Below are positions 38,782 to 47,757 of a stretch of DNA of 50,519 nt, piece after piece. Under the pieces are notes generated by a model. The model was not told where the DNA came from, searched no databases, and was given only the letters and a program-made list of their open reading frames with translations. Numbering within the stretch: the first letter of the stretch is position 1; every line of letters begins with the position of its first letter. The position numbers and the translations under genes were made by a program. The stretch spans positions 1-50,519 of the forward strand of contig CALFVL010000021.1 in assembly GCA_937928425.1 (NCBI GenBank), written 5' to 3'. This stretch comes from an uncultured Verrucomicrobiales bacterium. Lineage in GTDB: Bacteria > Verrucomicrobiota > Verrucomicrobiia > Verrucomicrobiales > Akkermansiaceae.

Positions 38782-39375
38782 ATTTCCGAGACCATTTTCA
38801 CCGCTATCGACTTCGAGTCCGCCGGCACCGCGAAAGGCCGTAGTGATGCTCCCGTGCAAGTAGGCCTCGCCACTTGGACCCAGCCGGAGGGCATGCACCA
38901 ACCCTTCGTCTCCTTTCTCCACTGTGAGCAAGACATCACGTGGTCCGCACAGAAAGTTCACGGCATCACCACTGCCGACCTCCAAGATGCACCTTCTCTT
39001 CTCTCACTCTGGCCCACTTTAAGGGATCAGCTTAGCCGTGGCCCGATCGTAGCGCACGGACACGGCACTGAAAAACGCTTCCTCAGGGCCTTCCCCGGGC
39101 ATCGCTTCGGGCCTTGGATCGACACCCTCCAGCTCGCTCGTGCTGCTTGGCCTTCTCAGAAATCCCACTCACTCGGCGCCCTCTGCACCGCCCTTGGCCT
39201 GAGCCAATTTGCCCAGCACGCTCCCAGTCGCACTTGGCATGATGCCCTCTATGATGCGCTTGCCTCGCTCGCCCTTCTCGAGCACCTTATCTCTCAGTTC
39301 GATCTCAGTGACACCCCAGTCGAGGTCCTTCTAAAACCAGACACCTCCACTTGGTATCGCTCTCGTCATTCATGA
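38782..39375 (+). CDS. DnaQ-like 3'-5' exonuclease (start codon uncertain, possibly ATT)
   Basis: Frame reads ISETIFTAIDFESAGTAKGRSDAPVQVGLATW...; Exo I motif DFE, VHGITTADL, VAHGHGTEKRFL, TWHDALYDALASL. The supplied ORF starts at GTG 38854, downstream of the DxE motif. Confidence 0.75.
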   Translation: MSETIFTAIDFESAGTAKGRSDAPVQVGLATWTQPEGMHQPFVSFLHCEQDITWSAQKVHGITTADLQDAPSLLSLWPTLRDQLSRGPIVAHGHGTEKRFLRAFPGHRFGPWIDTLQLARAAWPSQKSHSLGALCTALGLSQFAQHAPSRTWHDALYDALASLALLEHLISQFDLSDTPVEVLLKPDTSTWYRSRHS

Positions 39376-40451
39376 ACACCCTTTCTGTCAATCTCGGTTC
39401 ACGCTCATACGATATTCTGCTCGCTCCCGGTCTCCTGACAGAGGCGGGTCCACGCATCCGTGCCGCTGGCCTTAAAGGTCGCGCCGCCATCATCACTGAT
39501 GAGAATGTCGCCCCCCACTTCCTTTCCCGGGTGCAAGAGTCTCTCCGTGCCTCAGGCTACCACTTTAGCTCCCACCTCTTCCCTGCTGGCGAAAGCTCTA
39601 AGTCCATGACCGAGGTTGAGAAAATCTCCCGCCAACTCATCCAAGAAGGGCACGACCGCTCCTCCTTCATCATCGCCCTTGGCGGAGGTGTCACCGGAGA
39701 CCTCGCTGGCTTCATCGCTGCTATCTTCTACCGAGGGATTCCCTTCGTTCAGATTCCCACCACCATCGTCTCTCAGGTCGATTCTGCCGTTGGTGGTAAA
39801 ACTGGAGTGAATGCCCCAGAAGGGAAGAACCTCATCGGGGCCTTCCACCAGCCTCGGCTCGTCTTGAGTGATCCCCAGACCTTACTGACCCTTCCCGACA
39901 GAGAGTTCCGTGAAGGCTTCGCTGAAGTCATCAAGCACGCAGCCATCCGAGATGAAGCGATGCTCGCCGAACTCGAAGCCCTAGACCCTCTGGACCAGAA
40001 TGTCTCCCCAGACCTCATCGCTCGTAACGTCGCGATCAAGGCCCGCATTGTAGAGGAAGACGAGCAAGAAACCTCCGGCACCCGCGCTCTGCTCAACTTC
40101 GGCCACAGCATCGGACATGGGATCGAGGCCTCCGTCCCCTACGGCAGCCTCCTCCACGGCGAAGCCATTTCCCTAGGCATCCGCGCTGCCCTCATCCTAT
40201 CCGAAAAGCACGCTGGACTCAGCCCCACTGCCAGCCAGCGAATTTTAAAACTACTTGCCCACTTTCAACTCCCCCTCACCCTCGCCCAAGACATCCCCAC
40301 CGAGCTCATTCTCGAAAAACTCGCACGCGATAAAAAATTCTCTGGAGGTCAGCGCACCTTCGTCCTCCTGGAGCGCCTCGGGAAAGCCATCACCTGCTCC
40401 TCCATCCCCGCCACTGATATTCCTCCCATCATCGACTCCTTACGCTCATGA
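39372..40451 (+). CDS. aroB: 3-dehydroquinate synthase
   Basis: ALGGGVTGDLAGFIAAIFYRGIPFVQIPTTIVSQVDSAVGGKTGVN; LNFGHSIGHGIE. ATG at 39372 (ATGA overlap) preferred over 39351. Confidence 0.96.
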   Translation: MNTLSVNLGSRSYDILLAPGLLTEAGPRIRAAGLKGRAAIITDENVAPHFLSRVQESLRASGYHFSSHLFPAGESSKSMTEVEKISRQLIQEGHDRSSFIIALGGGVTGDLAGFIAAIFYRGIPFVQIPTTIVSQVDSAVGGKTGVNAPEGKNLIGAFHQPRLVLSDPQTLLTLPDREFREGFAEVIKHAAIRDEAMLAELEALDPLDQNVSPDLIARNVAIKARIVEEDEQETSGTRALLNFGHSIGHGIEASVPYGSLLHGEAISLGIRAALILSEKHAGLSPTASQRILKLLAHFQLPLTLAQDIPTELILEKLARDKKFSGGQRTFVLLERLGKAITCSSIPATDIPPIIDSLRS

Positions 40452-41065
40452 AACTGCTCACTTACACTGGTGGTTACGTCCAGACAAATGGCTACATCCT
40501 CGCCCATGACGATGGCAGCTGTCTCGTCATCGACGCCCCCGCCGGCATCACTGCCTTCTTAGAAACCCATTCGCTGAGGCCTATTCAGCTGCTTCTCACT
40601 CACCAGCACTTTGACCATGTCGAGGATGCCGCCGCCCTCCATGCTGCCGGTGCTCATCTATACGCCTATCAAGCCTACGCTCCCGACATCATCATGGAAA
40701 AACGAGTGCAAGAAATGGGCATTCCGGTCAAAGTCCCACCATACACCGTGGACACCATCATAGGAGAAGAAAGCAGTCTCCAAGTCGGGGAGCAGCACTT
40801 CCACCTCACCCACGTCCCCGGTCACTCGCCCGATTCTCTCGCCTTCCACCTAGAATCTGAGTCCTTCCTCTTCTCTGGTGATGCCCTCTTTCAAGGCAGC
40901 ATTGGCCGCACAGATCTCCCCGGAGGGAATCACCAGCAACTCCTCGACTCCATCCGCCAAAAACTCTACCCTCTCCCGGACGGAACCGCCGTCTTCCCCG
41001 GTCACGGTCCACAGACCAGCATCGGCACTGAGAAAAAGAACAATCCATTCTGCCCATCCCCCTAA
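40448..41065 (+). CDS. MBL-fold metallo-hydrolase (glyoxalase II-like)
   Basis: LLTHQHFDHVED; HVPGHSPDSLAFHLESESFLFSGDALFQGSIGRTDLPGG; VFPGHGPQTSIGTEK. ATGA overlap with aroB. Confidence 0.94.
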   Translation: MKLLTYTGGYVQTNGYILAHDDGSCLVIDAPAGITAFLETHSLRPIQLLLTHQHFDHVEDAAALHAAGAHLYAYQAYAPDIIMEKRVQEMGIPVKVPPYTVDTIIGEESSLQVGEQHFHLTHVPGHSPDSLAFHLESESFLFSGDALFQGSIGRTDLPGGNHQQLLDSIRQKLYPLPDGTAVFPGHGPQTSIGTEKKNNPFCPSP

Positions 41066-41082
41066 ACTAGCCAAGCATAAGT

Positions 41083-41652
41083 ATGATCCATAAAAGTCTC
41101 CTCTGCATCCTCCTCGCCTCCCTCGCCATCTCCACTGCCTCTGGTCTAGGGCCGCGGCCTAAAAAAAATCGACTCACCTTCCACATTGAAGGTGATGTAT
41201 CAGACGGTCCTAAGATGATCTTCCCCCTCCAAATGGGTAATAAAAGGCGCTTCTTCCAAAAGACCCCCGTCACCTTCACGAAGGAGCTCACCTCCCTTAA
41301 GCACTTCCAAACGGAGGATGGGACCTTCGGAGCCACCTTCACTTTTGACAAAGCAGCCCGCTCACGCATCGCAGCCTTCACCACTCAGAATCAAGATAAA
41401 TGGCTCGTCGCCATGCTAAATGGTCGAGCCGTTGACGGGGTTTACATTGATGCTCCTGTGACCGATGGCCGCCTAGTCATCTGGCAAGGGATTAAGCAGG
41501 TCGAGATCATCCGCTTCGAATACGCCCTCCCTCTCACCGGAGAGAATCGTAAAGAATGGAAAAAACGGATTAAAGGGCATAATAAACAACGTAAAGAAGC
41601 GATTAAAGCTGCCAAAGAAGCTCAAAAAGAACGCAACCGCCGTAAATCTTAA
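41083..41652 (+). CDS. Exported protein resembling an isolated SecD P1-head-like domain with a basic C-terminal tail
   Basis: Signal peptide MIHKSLLCILLASLAISTASG; GATFTFDKAARSRIAAFTTQNQDKWLVAMLNGRAVDGVYIDAPVTDGRLVI resembles SecDF P1-head; tail KRIKGHNKQRKEAIKAAKEAQKERNRRKS. Confidence 0.6.
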   Translation: MIHKSLLCILLASLAISTASGLGPRPKKNRLTFHIEGDVSDGPKMIFPLQMGNKRRFFQKTPVTFTKELTSLKHFQTEDGTFGATFTFDKAARSRIAAFTTQNQDKWLVAMLNGRAVDGVYIDAPVTDGRLVIWQGIKQVEIIRFEYALPLTGENRKEWKKRIKGHNKQRKEAIKAAKEAQKERNRRKS

Positions 41653-41654
41653 GG

Positions 41655-42686
41655 ATGAAACTTCCCACGCTCCTCCTCCCCCTCTTAGTTCTCTTACCGC
41701 TAACGGTTCAGGCGGTAGAACCTCTGAAACTCTCTCTCCCCACGGATAATCGTGCCCTCTTTGATGGTAAGCCTGAAGACTTCTACATGTTCGTCTTTCG
41801 CGGAAAATCAAAAGCCTGGACGGCCGGGCAGTACGGCTTCGTCCGTAACCTCATTACGACCGATAAAGAAGGAGTCATCGCTACCAAATTCCATGAGGGG
41901 CTCGATATCAAACCGGTAAAACGAGACCGGAACCAAAACCCCCTTGACGAAATCCGCGCCATCGCAAGTGGCCAAGTCGTCTACCTGAATAAAAATGCCC
42001 GAGGGAGTGATTATGGAAAATACCTCGTCATCAAGCATGACTGGGGCTACGGCCCCTTCTACAGCCTTTATGCCCACCTTGCCCGCATCGATGTAGAGCT
42101 AGAACAGCGCGTCCTCGGTGGGCACCCGATAGGGAAGATGGGCTACACCGGAGTCGGCCTAAATCGCACCCGTGCCCACCTTCACTTAGAACTCTGCATG
42201 CTCTCCACCGTAAACTTCGCCGACTGGCTAGGAGCCCCGACTCCACGCGGAAACTATGATGGGCGCAACCTCATCGGCCTAGACATCGCCTCCCTCTTCC
42301 TCGCCGCTCAGGCTGATCCGAAGCTCAGTATTCCTGCCTTCCTTGAAAGTGCCTCTCCCTACTTTAAAGTCGCCATCCCTCGGGAGGGTGAACTTGAGAT
42401 TACCCAGCGTTACCCTTGGTTAAAAAAAGGAGACCACTCTAAGCCCAGCGCCTCATACGAGATGGCCTTCACCGACTCCGGTATCCCACTCTCAGTCGTC
42501 CCCAGCCACCGTCAAGTGACTCAGCCCTCGCTCACTTATGTCCGCACCACACGCTCCCGCCATGAGCACTACACTCGCGGCCGTCTCACCGGAACAGGGC
42601 GCCGTGCCAGCCTTACCAAGTCTGGAAAAAAATTCATCGCCTTCTTCACGAACGAATACACCAAGGCGAAAACTCCTAGTGAATAA
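41655..42686 (+). CDS. M23 family metallopeptidase
   Basis: Signal peptide; HEGLDIKP, GSDYGKYLVIKHDWGYGPFYSLYAHL, RAHLHLELC (HxH). Confidence 0.9.
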   Translation: MKLPTLLLPLLVLLPLTVQAVEPLKLSLPTDNRALFDGKPEDFYMFVFRGKSKAWTAGQYGFVRNLITTDKEGVIATKFHEGLDIKPVKRDRNQNPLDEIRAIASGQVVYLNKNARGSDYGKYLVIKHDWGYGPFYSLYAHLARIDVELEQRVLGGHPIGKMGYTGVGLNRTRAHLHLELCMLSTVNFADWLGAPTPRGNYDGRNLIGLDIASLFLAAQADPKLSIPAFLESASPYFKVAIPREGELEITQRYPWLKKGDHSKPSASYEMAFTDSGIPLSVVPSHRQVTQPSLTYVRTTRSRHEHYTRGRLTGTGRRASLTKSGKKFIAFFTNEYTKAKTPSE

Positions 42687-42693
42687 TAAGCTC

Positions 42694-43152
42694 ATGACAC
42701 CTGAAGAAAAACTCAGCTCCCTCGGCATAACCCTCCCTGAAGCAGCCGCTCCCGTAGGATCCTATCTTAATGCGGTCCGTAGTGGAGCGCTCCTCCACAT
42801 CTCCGGCGGCTTGCCCATCATCGGAGAAGAGAAATACCTTGGGAAAGTCCCCAGTGAGTGTGATCTAGAAAACGCTCAGAAGGCCGCACGCACCGCTCTC
42901 CTCACCCGCCTTGCCGTCATTCGGGCCGAGCTCGGATCACTCGATCAAGTGGCCCGCATCGTCTCTCTGAGTGGCTTCGTAAATGCAGAACCTGACTTCA
43001 CCGCCCATCCTCAGGTGATCAATGGAGCCTCTGACCTTCTTGTGGAAATCTTCGGTGAAGCAGGGATGCACTCCCGCGCTGCGGTAGGCTGCTCATCCCT
43101 CCCACTCGGAGTCTCCGTAGAGCTGAGCCTCATCGTGGAGGTGAAAGCATAA
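42694..43152 (+). CDS. RidA family protein
   Basis: PVGSYLNAVRSGALLHISGGLPI...AALLTRLAVIRAELGSLDQVARIVSLSGFVN...HSRAAVGCSSLPLGVSVELSLIVEV. ATG at 42694 preferred over 42538. Confidence 0.92.
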   Translation: MTPEEKLSSLGITLPEAAAPVGSYLNAVRSGALLHISGGLPIIGEEKYLGKVPSECDLENAQKAARTALLTRLAVIRAELGSLDQVARIVSLSGFVNAEPDFTAHPQVINGASDLLVEIFGEAGMHSRAAVGCSSLPLGVSVELSLIVEVKA

Positions 43153-43159
43153 CTTTTCC

Positions 43160-44218
43160 ATGGACCTTCCCGAGCGCATCTCTCCGCCCTTCTCACTCGC
43201 GGACTTCCCTGACATTATTGATGTTCGCTCGCCTTCGGAATTTCAAGAAGACCATCTTCCTGGCGCCATCAATCTCCCCGTTCTGAGTGATCAGGAAAGG
43301 CACGAGATCGGCCTACTTAATGCCGAAGATCCCTTCAGAGCTCGGCGGCTCGGGGCCACACTCATTACTAAAAATATCCACCAGCACCTGGCCGATCGCT
43401 TAGCTGAGTATCCACGTAGCTTCGCTCCTCTCATCTACTGCTGGCGGGGAAATCTCCGCTCGAATTCTATGGCCCTCATCTTCCGTGCCATCGGCTGGCG
43501 GAGCCGAGTCCTCCATGGTGGTTATAAAGCTTGGCGTAAGTATCTCATGGAGGACATGGAGCCCACCATAGCCACTCCTAAGCCAGAGCTCATCGTCCTC
43601 GCAGGCCTCACAGGCTGCGGTAAAACGCGCCTTCTTCACGAGCTAAAGAGGCAAGGTGCACAGACTCTCGATCTAGAAGGACTGGCTAAACACCGTGGCT
43701 CCATCTTAGGAGATGAACCCGGTAAGCCACAGCCGAATCAAAAACACTTCGAGTCTAAACTTTGGCACAGCTTCCGGAACTTTGATCCCCAGCGTCCCGT
43801 CTTTACGGAGGCTGAGTCCAACCGGATCGGCCGCCTTCAGTGTCCTCCAGCGCTCTGGAAACGGCTAGGAAATGGCCGCATCATCCTCATCAAACTCCCC
43901 CTCCCCGAACGCGCCAGACTGCTTGCCGAGGACTACCACCACTTCATCTCCGCTCCTGAAGCGCTTAAAGAAAAGCTCGAGGGCCTGCGCCGCCTCCGTG
44001 GCCATCAACTCGTCGACCGCTGGTTCCAGCAGATCGACGCTCATGACTGGGACTCCTTTCTCCAATCCATCCTCTCTGAGCACTACGATCTCTGCTACCG
44101 CAGTCCCGGCTCTAAAGACTCCGTCTACCCCGAGGCCGAGCGCTCCTTCCAACCTCAGTCTGCCAAGGCCGCTGACTTTAAAAAGGCTGCCGCCGAGCTC
44201 ATCGCCCTTCATCCATGA
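43160..44218 (+). CDS. mnmH: tRNA 2-selenouridine synthase MnmH/SelU
   Basis: Rhodanese part: DIIDVRSPSEFQEDHLPGAINLPVLSDQERHEIG, YCWRGNLRSNSMA, GGYKAWRKYL; P-loop LAGLTGCGKTRLLHEL. Confidence 0.94.
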   Translation: MDLPERISPPFSLADFPDIIDVRSPSEFQEDHLPGAINLPVLSDQERHEIGLLNAEDPFRARRLGATLITKNIHQHLADRLAEYPRSFAPLIYCWRGNLRSNSMALIFRAIGWRSRVLHGGYKAWRKYLMEDMEPTIATPKPELIVLAGLTGCGKTRLLHELKRQGAQTLDLEGLAKHRGSILGDEPGKPQPNQKHFESKLWHSFRNFDPQRPVFTEAESNRIGRLQCPPALWKRLGNGRIILIKLPLPERARLLAEDYHHFISAPEALKEKLEGLRRLRGHQLVDRWFQQIDAHDWDSFLQSILSEHYDLCYRSPGSKDSVYPEAERSFQPQSAKAADFKKAAAELIALHP

Positions 44219-44976
44219 TTGATGCTCATAACCACCTTCAAGATCCGCGCTTTAGCGGACGCCAAGGCGAGCTAATTCAGACGATGAAATCCGTAGGCAT
44301 CACCGCCTGCATCGTAAATGGCACCAGTGAAGAAGACTGGCCAGAAGTAGCGCGCCTCGCCACTGAGTTCCCTGACTTCGTGCGCCCCTCCTTCGGCCTC
44401 CACCCATGGAAGATTGCCCGAGCCTCAGGGGACTGGTTTGAAAAACTCCGTAGCCACTTGCTCACCCACCCTCAAGCGAGTATCGGTGAATGCGGTCTAG
44501 ATCGCTGGATGGAAAATCCCCAAGTTGAGGCTCAGCAGAAGGCCTTTCGCCAGCAACTCACTCTCGCGCTAGAACTTCAGCGCCCCCTTACGATTCACTG
44601 CCTTAAAGCTTGGGGAGTATTGCTCGAAGAGCTCAAGAACGCTCCTGCCCTCCCTCGCTTCCTTCTCCATTCCTTCTCTGGCTCATGGGAAAGTGCGCAA
44701 GAACTCTTGAAACTTGGCGCCTACTTTTCCTTCTCCGGTCACTTTCTTCACCCTCGTAAAGAAAAGGTGCGGGCAGTTTTTAAAAAACTTCCACCCGAGC
44801 GGATCCTCATCGAGACCGATGCTCCCGATATGCCCCTACCTCATCCTCGCTTCTTTCTGGACCAGCTCAATCACCCTGCCAATCTCTGCCAAATTGCCGA
44901 GGAACTCGCTCAACTCATCGGGCAAGAGCCGGCCCTCTTCGTGAAAAACACCGAGAGATTTAGACTCATCTCTTAG
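44215..44976 (+). CDS. TatD family hydrolase
   Basis: MIDAHNHLQDPRF; SFGLHPW; SIGECGLD; LTIHCLKA; LLHSFSGSW; ILIETDAPDMP. Confidence 0.94.
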   Translation: MIDAHNHLQDPRFSGRQGELIQTMKSVGITACIVNGTSEEDWPEVARLATEFPDFVRPSFGLHPWKIARASGDWFEKLRSHLLTHPQASIGECGLDRWMENPQVEAQQKAFRQQLTLALELQRPLTIHCLKAWGVLLEELKNAPALPRFLLHSFSGSWESAQELLKLGAYFSFSGHFLHPRKEKVRAVFKKLPPERILIETDAPDMPLPHPRFFLDQLNHPANLCQIAEELAQLIGQEPALFVKNTERFRLIS

Positions 44977-44999
44977 TACGAAAGCCCTACGAAAACCAA

Positions 45000-45025
45000 A
45001 AAAGACCTAGTCTCCTAGGTCTTTT
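45000..45025. terminator. Bidirectional intrinsic terminator between convergent genes
   Basis: Perfect 11-bp stem AAAAGACCTAG (45000-45010) / CTAGGTCTTTT (45015-45025), TCTC loop; A-run and T-run flanks. Confidence 0.88.
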
Positions 45026-45053
45026 AAAAAGAAGGACTTCGTTAGAAAAAAAT

Positions 45054-46226
45054 CTAATGAGAGCGGCAGAACTCCTCGAAGCGGGAGACGCCTTCATTGA
45101 GAACATCCAGCGTCGTGCAGTAACTGACCCGGATCCCAGAATCATGACCGAAGGCGATTCCCGGCACAGCGGCAACCTTGTAGCGATTCAGTAATTTGTC
45201 GCAGAGATTGACTGACTTCAGCCCGAGGCCGGTGCAGTTCACAAAGAAGTAGAAGGCACCCTTCGGCTCCACCACACTGACATTAGGAATCGCCTTTAAG
45301 CGGCCCAACATGAACTGACGGCGCACATCATACTCCCCACGTAAGCCCTCGATAAAAGGCTTAGAAGCAGGATCATTCAGCGCAGCTAAAGCCCCATACT
45401 GGGCAAAGGTAGTCGCATTAGAACTGGTGTGGCCTTGGATCGTAGAAAGAGCCTTAGCCAGAGCTGGAGGAGCTGCAGTATAGCCCACTCGCCATCCAGT
45501 CATGGAATGGGACTTAGAAAACCCATTCACGGTAATCGTAAGATTGTAAGCGTCCTCACTCACTGAAGCCACACTGACATGCTTCTCTTCACCGTAGACG
45601 AGGTGCTCATAAATTTCATCCGCTAGGATAATGATATCTTCATAAGAAGCCACTTCCACGATTCCCTTGATCTCATCCTCAGAGTAAACAGAACCGGTAG
45701 GGTTTCCAGGGGTGTTTAAGATAATCATCTTCGTCCGTGGAGACATCGCTTCCTCGAATTCATCGGCCGTGATCTTCCACTTATTACTCTCCTTAGTGTC
45801 TACTAAAACGGGAACTCCTCCTGCCAACTTTACCATCTCAGGGTAACTCACCCAGTAAGGTGAAGGGATGATCACCTCGTCCCCCTCTTCCACCACTGCG
45901 AGAATCGCATTAAAGCAGGCCTGTTTGGCACCAGAAGTGACACAAATATCCTTAGGCTCGTAACTCAGATTATTATCAACGAGAAGCTTCTTCGCCAGTC
46001 CCTCACGCAGTTCAGGAACACCTGCAGCTGGAGTGTATTTTGTTTTCCCCTCTGTCAGCGCCGTGTAAGCCGCCTGTTTAATAAAATCCGGGGTATCGCA
46101 ATCAGGCTCACCACCGGCGAGGCCATAAATCTCTTCGCCAGCAGCGCGCATGGCCTTCGTTTGGTTCGTAACAGAAAGGGTCAGAGAAGGAGTGACTGAG
46201 GTAACACGTTGAGAAAGACTATCCAT
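45054..46226 (-). CDS. Pyridoxal phosphate-dependent aminotransferase (aspartate aminotransferase-like)
   Basis: LAGGEPDCDTPDFIKQAA; KTKYTPAAGVPELREGLAKKL; NTPGNPTGSVYS; NGFSKSHSMTGWRVGY. Confidence 0.95.
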   Translation of the reverse strand: MDSLSQRVTSVTPSLTLSVTNQTKAMRAAGEEIYGLAGGEPDCDTPDFIKQAAYTALTEGKTKYTPAAGVPELREGLAKKLLVDNNLSYEPKDICVTSGAKQACFNAILAVVEEGDEVIIPSPYWVSYPEMVKLAGGVPVLVDTKESNKWKITADEFEEAMSPRTKMIILNTPGNPTGSVYSEDEIKGIVEVASYEDIIILADEIYEHLVYGEEKHVSVASVSEDAYNLTITVNGFSKSHSMTGWRVGYTAAPPALAKALSTIQGHTSSNATTFAQYGALAALNDPASKPFIEGLRGEYDVRRQFMLGRLKAIPNVSVVEPKGAFYFFVNCTGLGLKSVNLCDKLLNRYKVAAVPGIAFGHDSGIRVSYCTTLDVLNEGVSRFEEFCRSH

Positions 46227-46384
46227 GATTTTTGTAGCTTGTTTAACCCCTATAAACCGGGAAAAAAAACATCAATGGAGGCAGTTTGCGCATTTCTCCC
46301 CGAGGAGCGCGCTTTTTCTGACCAGCGACCGCTCAGCTTGCAAGGTAAATGAGTCTTACCAATCGTTTTTTTAGCCAAAAAAAA

Positions 46385-47203
46385 TCACGCGGCATGAAAA
46401 CTCGCCGTAACCCACTTTCCGATCTGTTTCTGCTCTAAGAGTTCAAAGCCACAACTCTCGGCCTTTTGACAAACCTCTTCCCATTGCTCTGCGAGGATTC
46501 CCGAGAGAATCAGATGCCCATCTTTCACGATCCACTGCGCGATCAGCGGTAAAGCCTCCAGTAGCACCGTGGAAAAAAGATTCGCCGCCACCACCCGAAA
46601 GCGCGTCTCATTCTCCCATTTAAAAACATCCTCCTCGAAGACCCTAATCTCGGGCAGTTTATTACGCTCAATATTCAGCTGAGCCACCTCCACGGCCTTC
46701 CCGTCATAGTCGAAGGCTTGCACCTCGCCCGCTCCTAGATGTTTCGCAGCCATCGCTAAGACCCCGCTCCCTGTTCCTAAGTCCAGAAAACTCCACCCCG
46801 GATCTAACCCACGCGCATGATCCACCAGCAGGCGTAAGCAAGTCGCCGTCGTCGGATGATCTCCCGTGCCAAAAGCCATCTCAGGTGGCACCACAATCAC
46901 ATCCCGATCAGGAAAACGCTCTGGATCAACTTCCACCTGAGAAAGCACCAAGCGATCACGAATCATCAGAGGCTCCCCCTTCGGCGCGCTCATCGCCACC
47001 CAGTTCCGTGACTTCAGTTCCCGCACGGAACCGCCAAAGAGTTCTTGGATAGCCTCCACCTCAGTCTTGCTCTCACCATAAACCTCCACTCGGATCGTCT
47101 TACCCCCCTTTATCTCAGTGATTACCGCGTTAGGGTTTCCGTAAAAACGCTCCTCCCAAGCGTCCTCCCATTTCACTGCGGATAACTTTGACCAAAGCCA
47201 CAT
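46385..47203 (-). CDS. prmA: Ribosomal protein L11 methyltransferase-like
   Basis: VVPPEMAFGTGDHPTTATCLRLL; FLDLGTGSGVLAMAAKHLGAGEVQAFDYD; RVVAANLFSTVL; LILSGILAEQWEEV. ATG at 47203 preferred over 47239. Confidence 0.9.
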   Translation of the reverse strand: MWLWSKLSAVKWEDAWEERFYGNPNAVITEIKGGKTIRVEVYGESKTEVEAIQELFGGSVRELKSRNWVAMSAPKGEPLMIRDRLVLSQVEVDPERFPDRDVIVVPPEMAFGTGDHPTTATCLRLLVDHARGLDPGWSFLDLGTGSGVLAMAAKHLGAGEVQAFDYDGKAVEVAQLNIERNKLPEIRVFEEDVFKWENETRFRVVAANLFSTVLLEALPLIAQWIVKDGHLILSGILAEQWEEVCQKAESCGFELLEQKQIGKWVTASFHAA

Positions 47204-47242
47204 GCTAAGGTGAATACGCCCCTGCCTAGCCCTGCGCAAGCG

Positions 47243-47746
47243 TTAAGAACTTCGCACACACTCATGCGGAAAGACCGGCGGCCTCACCTCCGTCATCGCC
47301 AAGTAACTTTCCCAATCTCTCAACTTCCCAGCATCACGAGGATTCCCACGTTTCTCAATCCGCTCCTTTCTTAAAGCCTCATCACAGGTCAAAAAAATCA
47401 CCTTCACCTCCACCTGAAAGCGCTTCTTAAGATCAGACAGGAAATTAGGATCACGGATTTCACTGCTAAAAGGCCCCACCATCACCACCTCCACTTCAGG
47501 GAGGTTCTCAGCCGCCGTCGCAAAAAGACACTCATACACCGCATCCCGGAATGCCCTGCGATACACCAGAGAATCACGATCATCAGGATCATACCCACCC
47601 AGCGCCATACCGGCTCTCACCACTGGCTCAGTCACCGTATCACTATCCAGAAAGCAGGCCTTTTTCTCCGAGGCCAATTTCCGCCCATACGTGCTCTTTC
47701 CCACCCCCGCCGGTCCACAGATCACAGTGAGTTTAGCCATTCCCAT
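47243..47746 (-). CDS. P-loop kinase / AAA-type ATPase
   Basis: LTVICGPAGVGKSTYGRKLA Walker A; kinase-like FLTCDEALRKERIEKRGNPRDAGKLRDWESY. Confidence 0.8.
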   Translation of the reverse strand: MGMAKLTVICGPAGVGKSTYGRKLASEKKACFLDSDTVTEPVVRAGMALGGYDPDDRDSLVYRRAFRDAVYECLFATAAENLPEVEVVMVGPFSSEIRDPNFLSDLKKRFQVEVKVIFLTCDEALRKERIEKRGNPRDAGKLRDWESYLAMTEVRPPVFPHECVRSS

Positions 47747-47757
47747 CCTCCCCCTCT

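Noticed and set aside
43160-44218. Possible selenoprotein (in-frame TGA) in the mnmH region
   Set aside because: The ORF is continuous and encodes the usual catalytic Cys (YCWRG); no internal TGA or SECIS needed.
43865-44222. Overlapping + and - ORFs of about 115 aa
   Set aside because: Out-of-frame shadows of the mnmH coding sequence; no independent motif.
46281-46319. Hairpin GCGC-ATTT-CTCC-CCGA-GGAG-CGCGC followed by T-run on + strand
   Set aside because: Imperfect stem with a bulge, in the 5' region of a minus-strand gene; too weak to call a terminator or a second ncRNA.
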